Below are positions 36,955 to 47,366 of a stretch of DNA of 64,000 nucleotides, piece after piece. Source of the DNA: Macrotis lagotis (taxonomy: Eukaryota; Chordata; Mammalia; Peramelemorphia; Peramelidae); contig NC_133658.1 of the NCBI RefSeq assembly GCF_037893015.1, positions 880,346,543 through 880,410,542 of the forward strand, given 5' to 3'. The notes beneath the pieces were generated by a model. That model was not told the origin of the DNA, did not search any database, and was given only the letters and a program-made list of their open reading frames with translations. The translations under genes were made by a program, and so were the position numbers. The first letter of the stretch is position 1. Each line of letters opens with the position of its first letter.

Positions 36955-37128
36955 ACATTTACTAGCTGTGTGATCTAGAGCAAGTCACTTAACCCTATTT
37001 GCCTCAGTTTCCTCATCTGTAAAATGAGCTAGAGAAGGAAATGGCAAAACTGTCTAGTATCTTTGCCAAGAAAACTCTGCATGGGTTCATGAAGAGTCAG
37101 ATACAACTGAAAAGTATTCAACAAAATT
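36955..37128 (+). mobile_element. SINE with BovB/RTE-type tail
   Basis: A tRNA/core-like body ('tactagctgtgtgatctaga', 'ctcagtttcctcatctgtaa') leads into 'aatgagctagagaaggaaat', then a tail 'catgaagagtcagatacaac' that resembles the BovB/RTE 3' terminus. This tail differs from that of the MAR1-type SINEs, so two LINE partners are represented. It abuts the R4/Dong-like LINE fragment. Confidence 0.75.
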
Positions 37129-37129
37129 A

Positions 37130-37960
37130 CTCTTAAGATTTCTACAAATCAATGTTAAGTCCAGATGATTGTAGGCAATGATTTTGGTCTGTGATAATGC
37201 TGCAGCTTCAGTATAGTTTAATGATTGAGTTCTCCTGGCTATTTGGAGTCTGTATTTTGTAGTATGGAGATTTGTCATCAGACAGTACATGAAAGATAAC
37301 GGGGCTCAGATGTACAATTCTAGCCACCAGGTCATGTCATGCTAAACATTCAGTAGTTGCTAAATTTTTACAGTCAGCAATGATGTGTTGCACAATTTCA
37401 AACCATTTCCATGCATAATCTACATTGATTACTATCTGGACTCCATAAGGATAAGACTTCTGTTATTTATGTTGGTGATGACCTGGTCCTGAATTGCCAT
37501 CATAATCCCCTCCATTTCCACAAACAAATCCATATGACTCAGTCATTTGTTCCATGCTTCTTTGTCAAAGTGTTGCTGAGTTCATGCAGATGTCACCCAT
37601 GGAGGGTCTTTTGATTCCAGTCTTGGATCAAAGCCATTTTACAATCTCCATCTGGAGGAAAACCACTTTCAGTTGCATTTGACAGATTCGGGGATTTTAT
37701 CAGTCTTTGCTGATACTTGGTGAAGTGATTTCTGCCTGTTTCAAAAGTGTTTCTGTAGATTTTATACCTGTTTATCATGTTCTCTAAGAATGCCCATCAA
37801 TCTTTTCTCTCCTTTTGGGTGAGGAAAGTGTTCATCTTTCTATGATTGTCTTCAGTGAAGAAACTTGTATTTCATTAATATCACATGGGTTTTTGTTAGA
37901 GCAGCTTCCATAGAGTTCATTTTATGGTCCTGAAGGTATACATTAGCAGTAGTATTATGT
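37130..37960 (-). mobile_element. R4/Dong-like LINE, C-terminal part
   Basis: Read on the minus strand in shifting frames, this gives MINRYKIYRNTF, QDWNQKTLHG, ATTECLA, then DDKSPYYKIQTPNSQE and SIIKLYW followed by CSIITDQN. The order and residues match the C-terminal half of a LINE protein ('...KxKxLHG...H.IAGC..LA.TEYL.RH...YYKY.P..VLEN...KLYWDR.IITD...'), known from vertebrate LINEs with a restriction-like endonuclease (R2/R4/Dong group). The end of that endonuclease is not visible. The partner RT fragment lies at 40.15-40.64 kb on the same strand. Confidence 0.65.
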
Positions 37961-38153
37961 AGTTGTTAAATGTTTTAAACATATTTTTCCCATTCAACTT
38001 AGTTTAAGAATTTCAGTATGTCTCAACATATCCAGTCCCAATTTTTACTTTTAAAAAAAATAGCAGCAATAAGTTTAGTCAAACATAGGGACCATAGCAA
38101 AAAATTTAGACACTGTGTCTATCCATCACCTTCATCAAGAAGTGAGTAACATG

Positions 38154-38298
38154 GGGCAGTTAGGTGGCACAGTGAACAGAGCACCAGCCCTGGAGTCAGG
38201 AGGACCTGAGTTCAAATTTGACTTCAGACATTTAATAATTACCTAGCCCTGTGGCCTTGAGCAAGTCACTCAACCCCATTGCCTTGCAAAAACCGAAA
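38154..38298 (+). mobile_element. WSINE1-like SINE in the HAL1-like element
   Basis: Head 'ggggcagttaggtggcacag', B-box 'gagttcaaatttga', tail 'gccttgcaaaaaccgaaaa'. A short possible target duplication ACATGG flanks it. L1 sequence continues on both sides. Confidence 0.92.
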
Positions 38299-39688
38299 AT
38301 GGAGACATGGTTGGTCATTGCTTTGATCAGAATTCTTAAATCTTTCAAAGCTGCTTTTCTTTACAATGTTTCTGTTCTCTAACTTATTTTCCTGGTTATG
38401 CTCACTTCACTCTAGCAATTCATACTACTTAGGTTCTTTTCAGTCCTCTCTTTTAAAATTTGTTACAACATAATAACACTCCACTTACATTTGTAAACCA
38501 CAATTTGTCAGCCCTTCCCTAATTGCCCAAGAGTTCATTTAAGACACTCCTTTAGATTCTCGTTCTTTTTCTTTATTTTTTTCTCCACTTTAACTTGCCC
38601 TTAAAAATTAGAAAGTTTTTTTTGTTTATGCCTGTTCCTTTCCTAGTACTATCCTCTTTATCATAACCTTTGTCACTTATTTTTTTAAGAGCTTAATGTA
38701 TTTCTACACCAAACTGTTTGCCGATGTATATATTCAGTCATGCTTTGTATATTTCAGAGAAGAGTGTGGTTTATATGACATCCAATGGGCATTCCCCACC
38801 CTTTCTTCCATGTATTTATACTTTTCTTGTAAAGATCAATTAGAAGAAAAGTCAAGTTCTATCCCTCTTCCTTTTTTATACAATAAAGTATTCTTTTTCT
38901 CTCTCTTTTATTTCCACTATTCAAATCTTCAGAAAAGAACCTTCACCTTCTAGAACCTTTATTTCTTTATTTAACTTCCTTAATACCCTTTGAAGAGAAT
39001 ATGCTTCATAAAGGATATTTGTTTCCTCTTCTCCTTTTAAAATGTTAGCACTACATCATAGTAGCACTTTCTAGTTGTTCAAATAAAGTTACCTTTTTAG
39101 AATTCTCCAGTCTCTTAATTTTTTTTTAATTTTAAAGTTCCTATTCAGTTTTGGTCTTTTTTTAAATCAGAAATACTTGAAAATCTTTCATTCCATCAAA
39201 AGCTCATTTACCCTCTCAAGTATTATATTCAGCTTTATTGGGTAAATTGTTTTTGGTTGTAAGCCTTTACCGCCTTTTGAAATACTGTTTTCCAAACTAA
39301 CCTCTTTATTATAGAGAAGCATCCAGATACCTTATGATTGTGACTATAGTTTCTTGGTTCTTGAACTGAACCTTTCTGCATACTTGAAGTCATGCTTCTC
39401 TGATATTGGGAGTTCTCAATCTTGGCTATGTCATGTCTAGGACTTTTCACCTTACAGTTTCAAAAGTTGATCCATGTATTTTTAATTCATTTTGTTCTCT
39501 GGTTCTGATAAATGGCATAAGTTTTCATTTATGCAAACAAGTGTTCAAACACTTTTTAAAACCATGATTTTCAAGGAGGTCAATAATTCTTAAATTGTTT
39601 CTCCCTAATGGGTTTTCCAGGTCAGTTTTTAGATAGATAAATAGATAAATGATAGATGCATTCACACACATATTCATATGTGTAAGTA

Positions 39689-39690
<2 letters not shown>

Positions 39691-39729
<39 letters not shown>
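39691..39729 (+). repeat. (AT)n microsatellite
   Basis: About 19 AT units following a TAGA-rich lead (39,630-39,660). Marks the 5' side of the L1-derived segment. Confidence 0.95.
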
Positions 39730-39733
<4 letters not shown>

Positions 39734-40149
39734 CATTTCAGTTTCTATTTTTTCATGGAGGCATTGACTTTTATTTGGTATATTCTAGTTTTTAGGGAGT
39801 CCACTTCTTGAGCAAAGTTAATACTTCTAAGCCACCTATTCCAGTTCTTTCCCTCAGTCCCTTCTCCTGAGTTTTTATTGATTTTTATCTCCAAGATTAG
39901 GCATCCTGGGTCAGAGTTCTGGATTTTCAGAACTTTTTATTAGGGTCTCATTTCAGAGCATTGGGGAAGAATCCAAGATATCCAAGTCTGAGTACTGTGA
40001 TACTATCACACTGATACACTGCCAGTTGCCACTCTCTGGGGATTCCAAGGTCCCCAATCTGAGGCTTTATCAAGGGAGGCTTCACACTTCTTGCCTCTAC
40101 ACAAAGATGCTTGTAAGCCCATCTCTGGTTGCTCTATTGCTTTAGGAAA

Positions 40150-40640
40150 CCAATGGCCTTTGGGCTTCTGGCTGAGTTATTGTACAGTTCTGGGGTGGAA
40201 GAAATAATTTAAGATCCTCATTGGATTTCTTGACCATTATTCAATCTATTGTGAACTATAGGTTTTGCTGGGGCAGATATGTGGGAGAAGCCCAAGGTAT
40301 CTGTAGGTATCACTTTAATCCTTTGGTTCAGTTTCAAGTTCAAAGCCATTAGTTTCTCTCTTTCCTGGGTATATGTTAATAATTTTGCCCTTATTGAACC
40401 AAATGAAATGTTTATATCATTAGAGAAAGATTCAGTGAGATGAAGATGTTAAATGTGTTTTTCACTGGAGCTCTATATAGTTTGATGTTATCCATGTACA
40501 TGAAGTGATTGATAAAATGTTTTGTTTTGACTCCATCTTTAATTTGAAATCCATGCTTAGTTCTATTTAGGAGAAATGATCATGAATTTAAGTCTAGGAA
40601 AAAACTATAATGAGCTTAAACTAGGTTCTTGAATTCCAAA
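40150..40640 (-). mobile_element. R4/Dong-like LINE, reverse transcriptase part
   Basis: On the minus strand one frame reads HGFQIKDGVKTKHFINHFMYMDNIKLYRAP in sequence order, a clear reverse-transcriptase active-site region with YMDN (codons at 40,487-40,498) in place of YMDD. Another frame then gives SNDINISFGS. The vertebrate consensus I recall is 'YGYQIK.G.KT.HHINHLMYMDDLKLYA...S.DIGM.FGLDKC'. No L1, L2, CR1 or RTE motif fits as well. It is truncated on both sides and not functional. Confidence 0.75.
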
Positions 40641-41240
40641 AATTATTCTCTTCATTTTACAAAGAAGGAAATTGAGGCTCAGAATGGGGCTTCTGATTTG
40701 CCCAATTAGTGTATGGCAATACCATTACTTACACCTTTATCCTCCAAATCTAGTATTTCTTTCATGAAAGTTATCTTGGACATATTCCTCCCATTGCTAC
40801 TGGACATGTCTGGTTCCTTTTCTACATGTAAGCCCCCTGTCCCATGTCTTCTCTAGTTTCTCTCATTGATTCCCTTACAACATAGACTCAAGACCCAAAG
40901 ACCCTTCCCATCCTGGTTGACCTTCCAGTTGGACCTTCCCAAAATACTGTGCCAGAAATGAGCAGAGTCCTCCAGGTGTGGTAGCTTAGGGGGGCTGCAG
41001 TAACACTCATTTAGAGTCAGAGAACCTAGCTTCCTGTTCAAGCTTTACCACCTGTACAACTTGAGGCAAGTCACTATGGCTTCTCTGAGCCTTAATATTC
41101 TGTAAAATCTGTACATTTTAGAAATTAGACTTGATCTTAAAGGTACAATTCTGAAACTACCCTCAATTTTCATTTTTTAGCCTTGCACCTAAAGGCAAAT
41201 AGAGGGTGGCCAATGTGGAGGAGACATAAAGGTACCACAA
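40640..41240. other. Intergenic DNA with a MIR-like segment
   Basis: A minus-direction MIR segment lies near 40,650-40,760 ('caaagaaggaaattgaggct'). The rest is unassigned and has no supported gene. Confidence 0.45.
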
Positions 41241-41403
41241 AAGCTCCAAAGTCAAGTCATAAACATTTATTAAGGGATCATGACTGATATAGGCCAAGAA
41301 CTATATTAAGAGTTGGACATATGAAAAAAAGCAATAATATCACCATCAACAAAAGTCACTCTTCTCCAGTAGCTCACAATCTCATGGGAGAGACTTGGGT
41401 CAG

Positions 41404-41483
41404 CAGTCATCCCCCTGTAGGTGAGACAGGCACTGACACCTTTCAGTCATCCCCCTGTAGGTGAGACAGGCACTGACACCTTT
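41404..41483 (+). repeat. Exact 40-bp tandem duplication
   Basis: A 40-bp unit starting 'cagtcatccccctgtaggtg' is present twice in a row (41,404-41,443 and 41,444-41,483) with no differences. Confidence 0.97.
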
Positions 41484-41527
41484 CAGCCTTCATCCTTAAG
41501 TTAACATTAACTCATTCTCTACATTGT

Positions 41528-41542
41528 GGGGGGGGGGGGGGG
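41528..41542 (+). repeat. Poly-G run (G15)
   Basis: The longest uninterrupted G run in the window, 45 bp after the 40-bp tandem duplication. Confidence 0.95.
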
Positions 41543-42326
41543 AGTCTGCTGGAACCCAAAAGTCAAGTGCTCATCTGTCTTGATGGGCACCCCCTCTGTG
41601 GAGAGGAAGACTTGCAGTAGCAAAGGAAATCATGTGGAACCATGAGTAGAAAGTATAACTGGGGAGTCAGGGATCATGGGACCTTGGGTGACTGAAGATA
41701 GGTGAGGAAATAGGAGAACAAGTTCCTCTCCATGAGTTCAAATCATCCATCCCAGATGAGTTACATCAAAGGGATCCAAAAGTTACTTCTTCCCTTTCCC
41801 AGGGATGTTGTGGCAGTCTCAGACATAAAGAGGAGCAAAGAAAGAAAACAAAAACAGGATGAAGTGGATTGATGTGGGAATTTCTGTTCAGGTATGAACT
41901 GGATGACCTCTGAGGCCTTTCCAGCCCTTGGAATTCTGCCTAAAGATCTTTGCTTTATCCAAGGTATGCCATATAGCTTTGGGTAAATTTCTTAGTTTCT
42001 CTGAACCACAATTTTGACTTCTATGAAATAAGATATGAATGAGCATGTGTTACAGTCCAGAGCACTGACTGAAATCACAAGTTCTGAGTTCTAATTCTCA
42101 TCGTGAGCATTTACTACCTTTATAATCTTAAGCATGTCATTTAACTCCCTGAACTGGCAAAAGAAGGAAGGACTTGGCTCCTAAGGTTCTTTCTAGCTCC
42201 AGGTCTAATTATCCTTTCTGACCTCAGTTTCCCTGTGTAAATGAGAAAGTTGAACTAGATACCGGGACTGAGATCCCCTCAAGCTCTCTATACTCAAGCT
42301 TGAGTTTATAGTATTAAAAATAGCAC

Positions 42327-42328
<2 letters not shown>

Positions 42329-42362
<34 letters not shown>
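42329..42362 (+). repeat. (TA)n microsatellite
   Basis: About 17 TA units followed by imperfect 'catgtatgtatgtat'. Confidence 0.95.
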
Positions 42363-42365
<3 letters not shown>

Positions 42366-42389
42366 GTTTACATACATGTATGTATGTAT

Positions 42390-42770
42390 ATAGATGTTTT
42401 ACAGTTACCTCATTTGATCTTCCCAACAACTCTGGTAGGTATTAGATGCTATTATTATTCTGATTTTACAGATAAGGATATTAAGACTAGAGGGGAAATG
42501 ACTTGCCCGGGGTCATATAGATATTAAGTATCTAAGGCAGGATTTGAACTCAGATCTTGCTGATTCCAAGTCTAACATGCTATCTGCTATACCATCTTAG
42601 CTGTCCAGAACCTCTGAAGCCATTTATTTCAACCTTCTCATTTTACAGATGAGAAAAATGCGGCCCAAATAAGGAACTGACCAAAGTTAAGTAATAATAG
42701 GCAGACTCAGGTTTTGAACAGAGAGATTCCTTCTAATCAGTGCTCTTTCCTCTGCATCATTTCACAGTGT
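42390..42770 (-). mobile_element. Two MIR/THER-type SINEs, minus strand
   Basis: First copy 42,390-42,605: 'cctcatttgatcttcccaac', 'gaaatgacttgcccggggtc', 'gatttgaactcagatcttgc'. Second copy 42,605-42,770: 'ttctcattttacagatgaga', 'caggttttgaacagagagat'. They are adjacent and in the same direction. Confidence 0.8.
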
Positions 42771-42799
42771 TATGATGGAGGAGGAAGGGTCTAGTTAGT

Positions 42800-42945
42800 A
42801 CATAGCTATTTCTGTGTTATCTCTCCCATTAGACTGGGAGCTTCTTGAGAGGAGGGACTTTTTTCTTTTGGTGGTGGTAGTGTTGCACAGCTTTTAATAC
42901 AGTGATTTGGCAGATCACAGGTGCTTAATAAATGCTTATAAACTC
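42800..42945 (+). mobile_element. L2 LINE 3' terminus
   Basis: 'ttagactgggagcttcttga', then a G/T-rich insert and 'aggtgcttaataaatgctta', the L2 end pattern. Confidence 0.65.
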
Positions 42946-43080
42946 GACTTTGGAACTGCAACCTTATGGTACTCTGTTCCTCCACGTAGGTTTTGCCAGA
43001 GTTTGAGAATAATATTGACGGTAGAGAGAACAAGGAAAAGGCAATTAGCAAGCCGGGTGATCATGTTAATAAGTGAACCA

Positions 43081-43196
43081 GGGCTGCTAGGTGGTGCAGT
43101 GGATAGAGCACCAGTCCTGGTGTAGATACTTAACAATTACCTTGCTGTGTGACCTTGGGCAAGTCACTTAAGCCCACTGCCTTGTAAAAAAAAAAT
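43081..43196 (+). mobile_element. WSINE1-like SINE with internal deletion
   Basis: Head 'ggctgctaggtggtgcagtg' through 'ccagtcctgg', then a jump to 'tgtagatacttaacaattac', so about 35 bases including the B-box are missing. Target duplications TAAGTGAACCA (43,070-43,080) and TAAGTGAATCA (43,197-43,207) differ at one base. Confidence 0.9.
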
Positions 43197-43239
43197 TAAG
43201 TGAATCATATCTGCAAGAAAGTAGGAAATCCCTAAGCCT

Positions 43240-45364
43240 AGGGATGGAAAGCAGAGTCAGAGGACCTAGACTTTGGTATCCTGCTTCTGCCCCTTCCTTG
43301 TTATCTGTGAGACCATGACCAGTCACTTCCTCTTCTGGGTCTTGCTCTCATTTATCAGACTATTTGGTGGCAAAGGATTACCCAAATTCTAGGGTGTTAT
43401 GACAAATAAACCTGGAGAAGGCTAAGCAAGAAGGGTCTGAAACAAGGTAACAGAGAGGGCAGGAGAAGGTTGCGCTTCCAAAGAGCAGTTTCTCATCCTA
43501 ACCACTAGGCGTCTTCCTAATATAAGAGCTGGAGAAGGTTCTGGTTTTCTTATTCAAGTGATCAGCCCAAGGGGTTCTTAGGTGGGAAGGGCTGGATACC
43601 TTCAAGCGAGGACTCGTTTCCTTTGTAATGGCTCTCCTAGTTGGGTGGGTGTGACCACAGCCATGAATCCTAGCACTCTACAACTTCTGGAAGGTTAGCT
43701 GAGCAAAGGGCCCTGCTCCTCAGGGGTGCAGCCTCGCTGATAACCAAGGAAAATCCTGTTCTTTCTTTTAGACCAGGGGTCAGTCCCCTAGGACTGAGCA
43801 GCAGTCTACCACCCCCCCCCCAAAGCTTATACCCCAGTCTTCCTCCCCTCTCTTGTCTTTTTTCCCCTTGACCTCCAATGACTTGGGAAAGTAGGGGAGA
43901 TAACTTTCCAATTCCCATCTTCCTTTTGGAGTAGAACCATGGGGATTTAAAGTTGGATGAGACCTTGGAGTCTTTCATTCAGAATCAGGCCTGGAGGAGA
44001 TCTCAGACTTCATACCTGCCCTAGAATTGGCTGTACAATGTACCTACCTTGTAGACTTATCAGTGAGAGAGAGGGGGGACCCAGGACACCACTACCTCTT
44101 GAAGTAGCTCATGCCACTTTGGGATAGCTTTCATTGTTAGACCTTTTTTTTTTCCCCTTTACCCTAAAGCTCAAGTCCAACCAGCCTCCTCATTTTACAA
44201 CCCAGGAATGTGCAATTTAGAGCAGGTAAATGACTTGCCCAAGGTTTCCCAGGCTGCTAAATGGCAGTTCTGGATTTAGAAACACAAGATTTAAATCCAG
44301 AGTGTAGCTACTTGTTTGCAGTACTTGTTGGCCTACCAACAAATCTCCATGGGCCTTGAATTCTTTATCTGTAAAATGGGGAAATGGGATGAGCTAGATG
44401 ACTTCTAAAGTCCTTTTTTTAGCCCTAAGCCTAGGATCCTCTGATGTGAGGTCCAGGGTTCTTTCTGTCCCCTGCCTCTAAGACAGGGGTTCAAAACCTG
44501 GATTGAAAACTACAAGTTTTTGAACTTAAATATTTTTTAAAAGAATTTTGGGTGATTATTTCAGCACAATTGGTTTCCTTTGTAAGCTTGGGCTTTGCTT
44601 ATTGCATTTTAAAAACGTGTCACGAGAAGGGATCCACAACACAAAAAGAGGTTGAGAACCTCCTCAGGTGTAAAAAAACCCTCTCAAAGAATCCTATGAT
44701 TTTTTTTTTTTGCAGAGAATGAAAGGGGGTGCTGAGTCGCGAGATGTTAATTTAAATTCTGGGGATGTGTGACAAGAGGCAAGTCATTTAACTTTTCTAA
44801 AGACTGGGGCCTCCCCATGAGTTGATACACCTCTCCACCAGAGTTCAGGGAAAGACCACACTATGAAAACGATATTATTATAATACCCCAATTTAAAAGA
44901 TGGGGGGGTTGAGCTCACCCCTTTCTCCCTAACTCCAACCCTTGTGGCTTATGGGAGACCCTTCAAAGTGTAACCCATTGAGGCAGTCTCATTGGCAGCT
45001 TCTCCTAAGGCCGTCTAGAAGTGAGTCACCTCCCTAGATTTCCTCCTAAAGGAAACACTAACTAGAGCCCTCCCCCAGGCAAGAAGAAACTTTATTTGGG
45101 GGTGGAGAGAGGGCACAGGGAGTAGCCCTCGCGCTGGTTCCGGTCACAGAAAGGGATCTTAAGCAGAGGAAACCAGACTTGTCGAGAACAAGGGGCATTT
45201 TTTTGAATGTTCTAATTTATTATTAAGGATCTATTTGCAACGGGGAGAAGTCACTGAGGGCACAGCTGTGCCCCAGCTAACCTTAATAGGAGGGAAGGAG
45301 AAGGGAGAAGTGGTCTTTGGAGCCCCGGAGTCCCCAGATTTTGAGCTGAAACAGACCTTAGAGG
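43240..45364. other. Upstream flank of DHRS3, unique sequence with MIR pieces
   Basis: GC content rises toward the gene. MIR-like pieces occur at 43,240-43,340, 44,150-44,290 ('ctcctcattttacaacccag') and 44,340-44,470. A C10 run lies at 43,812-43,821. No exon is recognised. Confidence 0.45.
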
Positions 45365-45855
45365 TTATGTAGTCCATTTTACAGAAAGGGATATTGAGAC
45401 CCAGAGAGAAGTGAGCTGCCCAGGACTGTTTACTCCAGATTCAGCCCCGGATTCTGTGGTCAAACGGGCGTTAAGGGTCCATTTTACAGAAGGGGATAAT
45501 GAGGCCCAGAGGGAAGTGAGCTGCCCAGGACTGTTTACTCCAGATTCAGCCCCGGATTCTGTGGTCAAACGGGCGTTAAGGGTCCATTTTACAGAAGGGG
45601 ATAATGAGGCCCAGAGAGAGGTGACCTGCCCAGGACTGTTTACTCCAGATTCAGCCCCGGATTCTGTGGTCAAACGGGCGTTAAGGGTCCATTTTACAGA
45701 AGGGGATAATGAGGCCCAGAGAGAGAGGTGAGCTGCCCAGGACTGTTTACTCCAGATTCAGCCCCGGATTCTGTGGTCAAACAGGCTTTAAAAGTCCATT
45801 TCACAGAAGGGGATAATGAGGCCCAGAGGGAAGTGAGCTGCCCAGGACTGCTGGT
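45365..45855 (+). repeat. 105-bp tandem array derived from a MIR-like SINE
   Basis: About 4.6 copies start near 45,365, 45,471, 45,576, 45,681 and 45,788 (spacing about 105, once 107). Each begins with a MIR core complement ('gtccattttacagaagggga', 'taatgaggcccagag', 'ctgcccaggactg') and ends in a part with 'ccccggattctgtggtcaaa'. The DNA before the first copy ('cagaccttagaggttatgta') continues the MIR outward, so a single old SINE seems to have been amplified locally. Because 105 is a multiple of three, both strands stay open across several copies; I regard that as accidental. Confidence 0.92.
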
Positions 45856-46480
45856 CCAGACTCATCTCTTCCAAGCCCTCGACGCGGATCTTGGGGCTGC
45901 CCCACGAGTCCACACAGAAGGGAATCGGGCAGCACCAAGGCGTCGGGGCAGACCCCGGGGAAGGGGGACGGGGCCGTGGCGGGGTTCTCCCCTTTCTGGA
46001 GGGCCTGGAGGTCTGGGGAGCCCCGCGGCCCCCCGAGATGCCCCCCCCCAGCTCGGGATCCGGGGTCCCCGGCTCGCCGATCTCGCTCCCGAAGCCCCGC
46101 GGGCGGCCGGGGAGCACCCGGCGCCTCCGGGGGACCCCGGACTCGGGGAGGAGCGTCTCTCCGGGGGCCGACTCCCCAGGATTGGAGGGCAGGCGAGGGG
46201 GGGTGGGGGGCGGCCCCGGCGCTCGGCTGCAGCCGCCGCGGGGGGACGGAGCCGAGTCCAGAGGCGCGGGCGGAGCCGGCGAGTCCCAGCCTGCGAGCGC
46301 GGCGCCCCGAGAGTGAGAGTGAGTGCGGCGGGGCGCGCGGCCGGGCCGGGGGAGCGGCGGGCGCGCGCGGGCGCCCGGGGGCGCGCGGCCTCGGAGAGCG
46401 CGGGCCGCGCTGGCGGAGGGGGAGGGGAGCCCCCGCCAGCCACTCACAGAAACAGTAGTGCGCTCTCCCGAACACTTTAA

Positions 46481-46490
46481 CTGTCAATCA
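46481..46490 (-). promoter_or_regulatory. PBX-MEIS/PREP-type decamer
   Basis: CTGTCAATCA on the + strand is TGATTGACAG on the minus strand, the decamer known for PBX with PREP/MEIS partners. It sits 12 bases upstream of the TATA box. Binding is inferred from the motif only. Confidence 0.55.
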
Positions 46491-46502
46491 GACTTAATGG
46501 GG

Positions 46503-46510
46503 TATAAAAA
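46503..46510 (+). promoter_or_regulatory. TATA box candidate
   Basis: TATAAAAA stands out inside the CpG island. If used, transcription would start near 46,530-46,540, giving an untranslated leader of about 630 bases before the DHRS3 start codon. Whether this or a dispersed CpG-island start is used cannot be told from sequence. Confidence 0.5.
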
Positions 46511-47166
46511 ACACCCCTCCCTCGGCGCGGCCCGGGAAGCAGGGAGAGCCCGCCGCCGGGCCGGCGCTGACGGGGGGCGCAGCGCGGCCCGGAGCCGGGG
46601 GGCGGCACTGGGGGGCTCCGGACGGGGCGAGCGAAACTGAGCCCGGGCCCCCTCCCGCCCGCGCCCGCCCTCAGCCCCCGCCGAAGCAGCTTCCTGCGCC
46701 CGGAGCCGGGGGGCGTCCGCGGCCCCGAGGGGCGAGCCCTCGGCCCCCGCCCCCTCCCGGGGGCTCGGCGCCGCTTTGGGCCTGTTCGGGGGGCTGCCGG
46801 TAGGTGGGGGGAGCCCCGCGGGGCTGCGGCCGGGCGCGCCCCCCCACACTCCCGGGCCCCGGCGGCCAGTAAACATTACCTGAGAAATCCCCAACGGAAA
46901 CGCGGCGCAGGCAAGCCGCTCCTCGCCCCCGCCGCTCCCACCTCCGCCCCCGCCCCCTCCGGCCCCAACTTTCCCAAGTGCCTCTCCCCCACCTCGGCAG
47001 GAGCCATCTCCCGGCCCCCCGCGACCGCTACTCGGGGGCCCGGCGGGGCTCGTCCTCCCCCCCAGCCCCATTTATTGACTATCTGCTTCTCTCTCTTTCT
47101 TTGGGGTTCGGATCGCGGGGGGCGCCTCCGGCCCCCCGCCCCGGCCAGCGGCCCCCCCCTCGGAGG

Positions 47167-47361
47167 ATGGTCTGGAAATGGCTGGGCGCGCTGCTGCTGC
47201 TGCCGCTGCAGCTGCTCTACGTGGTGGCGAAGGCGGCCGTGTGCCTGCTGCTGCCCGCCAGGCTGCGGGACCTGTCCCGGGAGAGCGTGCTCATCACCGG
47301 CGGCGGCAGGGGCATCGGGCGCCACCTGGCCCGGGAGTTCGCCGAGCGCGGGGCCAGAAAG
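47167..47361 (+). CDS. DHRS3: DHRS3 (retSDR1), coding part of exon 1
   Basis: Encodes the first 65 residues of dehydrogenase/reductase 3, a membrane-bound short-chain dehydrogenase that reduces all-trans-retinal to retinol with NADPH and limits retinoic acid formation. The product [20 protein letters not shown]... runs closely parallel to remembered human DHRS3 (MVWKRLGALVMFPLQMIYLV...). Residues 5-30 form the N-terminal hydrophobic anchor, followed by the basic RLRDLSRE stretch. Residues 41-51, [11 protein letters not shown], hold the TGxxxGIG cofactor-binding turn. The segment ends EFAERGARK at a codon boundary followed by GTGAGC, a good splice donor. The start has A at -3 and G at +4. The frame stays open upstream to a GTG at 46,978 with no ATG, so this ATG is the natural start. 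Catalytic YxxxK residues lie in later exons outside the window. Confidence 0.96.
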
Positions 47362-47366
47362 GTGAG

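Larger units (their letters stand above)
38040..39900 (-). mobile_element. L1/HAL1-like element, minus strand
   Basis: The complement of an L1 3' region (38,040-38,560: 'atcaagaagtgagtaac', 'catggttggtcattgctttg', 'aaaccacaatttgtcagccc') is followed by the complement of L1 ORF1/leader sequence (about 38,930-39,620: 'ggtaaattgtttttggttgt', 'tttcttggttcttgaactga', 'gggttttccaggtcagtttt'). Most of ORF2 is lacking, as in the 21.2-25.6 kb element. It separates the two R4/Dong-like pieces. Boundaries are approximate. Confidence 0.6.

Noticed and set aside
45411-45731. 106-residue frame of repeated 35-residue units, with matching frames on the minus strand
   Set aside because: It only reflects a 105-bp (3 x 35) tandem array from a MIR-like SINE. 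Both strands are open, and there is no start context or gene structure.
45365-45855. CRISPR-like array
   Set aside because: Units are contiguous with no unique spacers, and the host is a mammal.
46978-47166. In-frame N-terminal extension of DHRS3 from a GTG
   Set aside because: There is no ATG, the composition is Pro/Arg-rich, and the known protein starts at the MVWK methionine, which has a good context.
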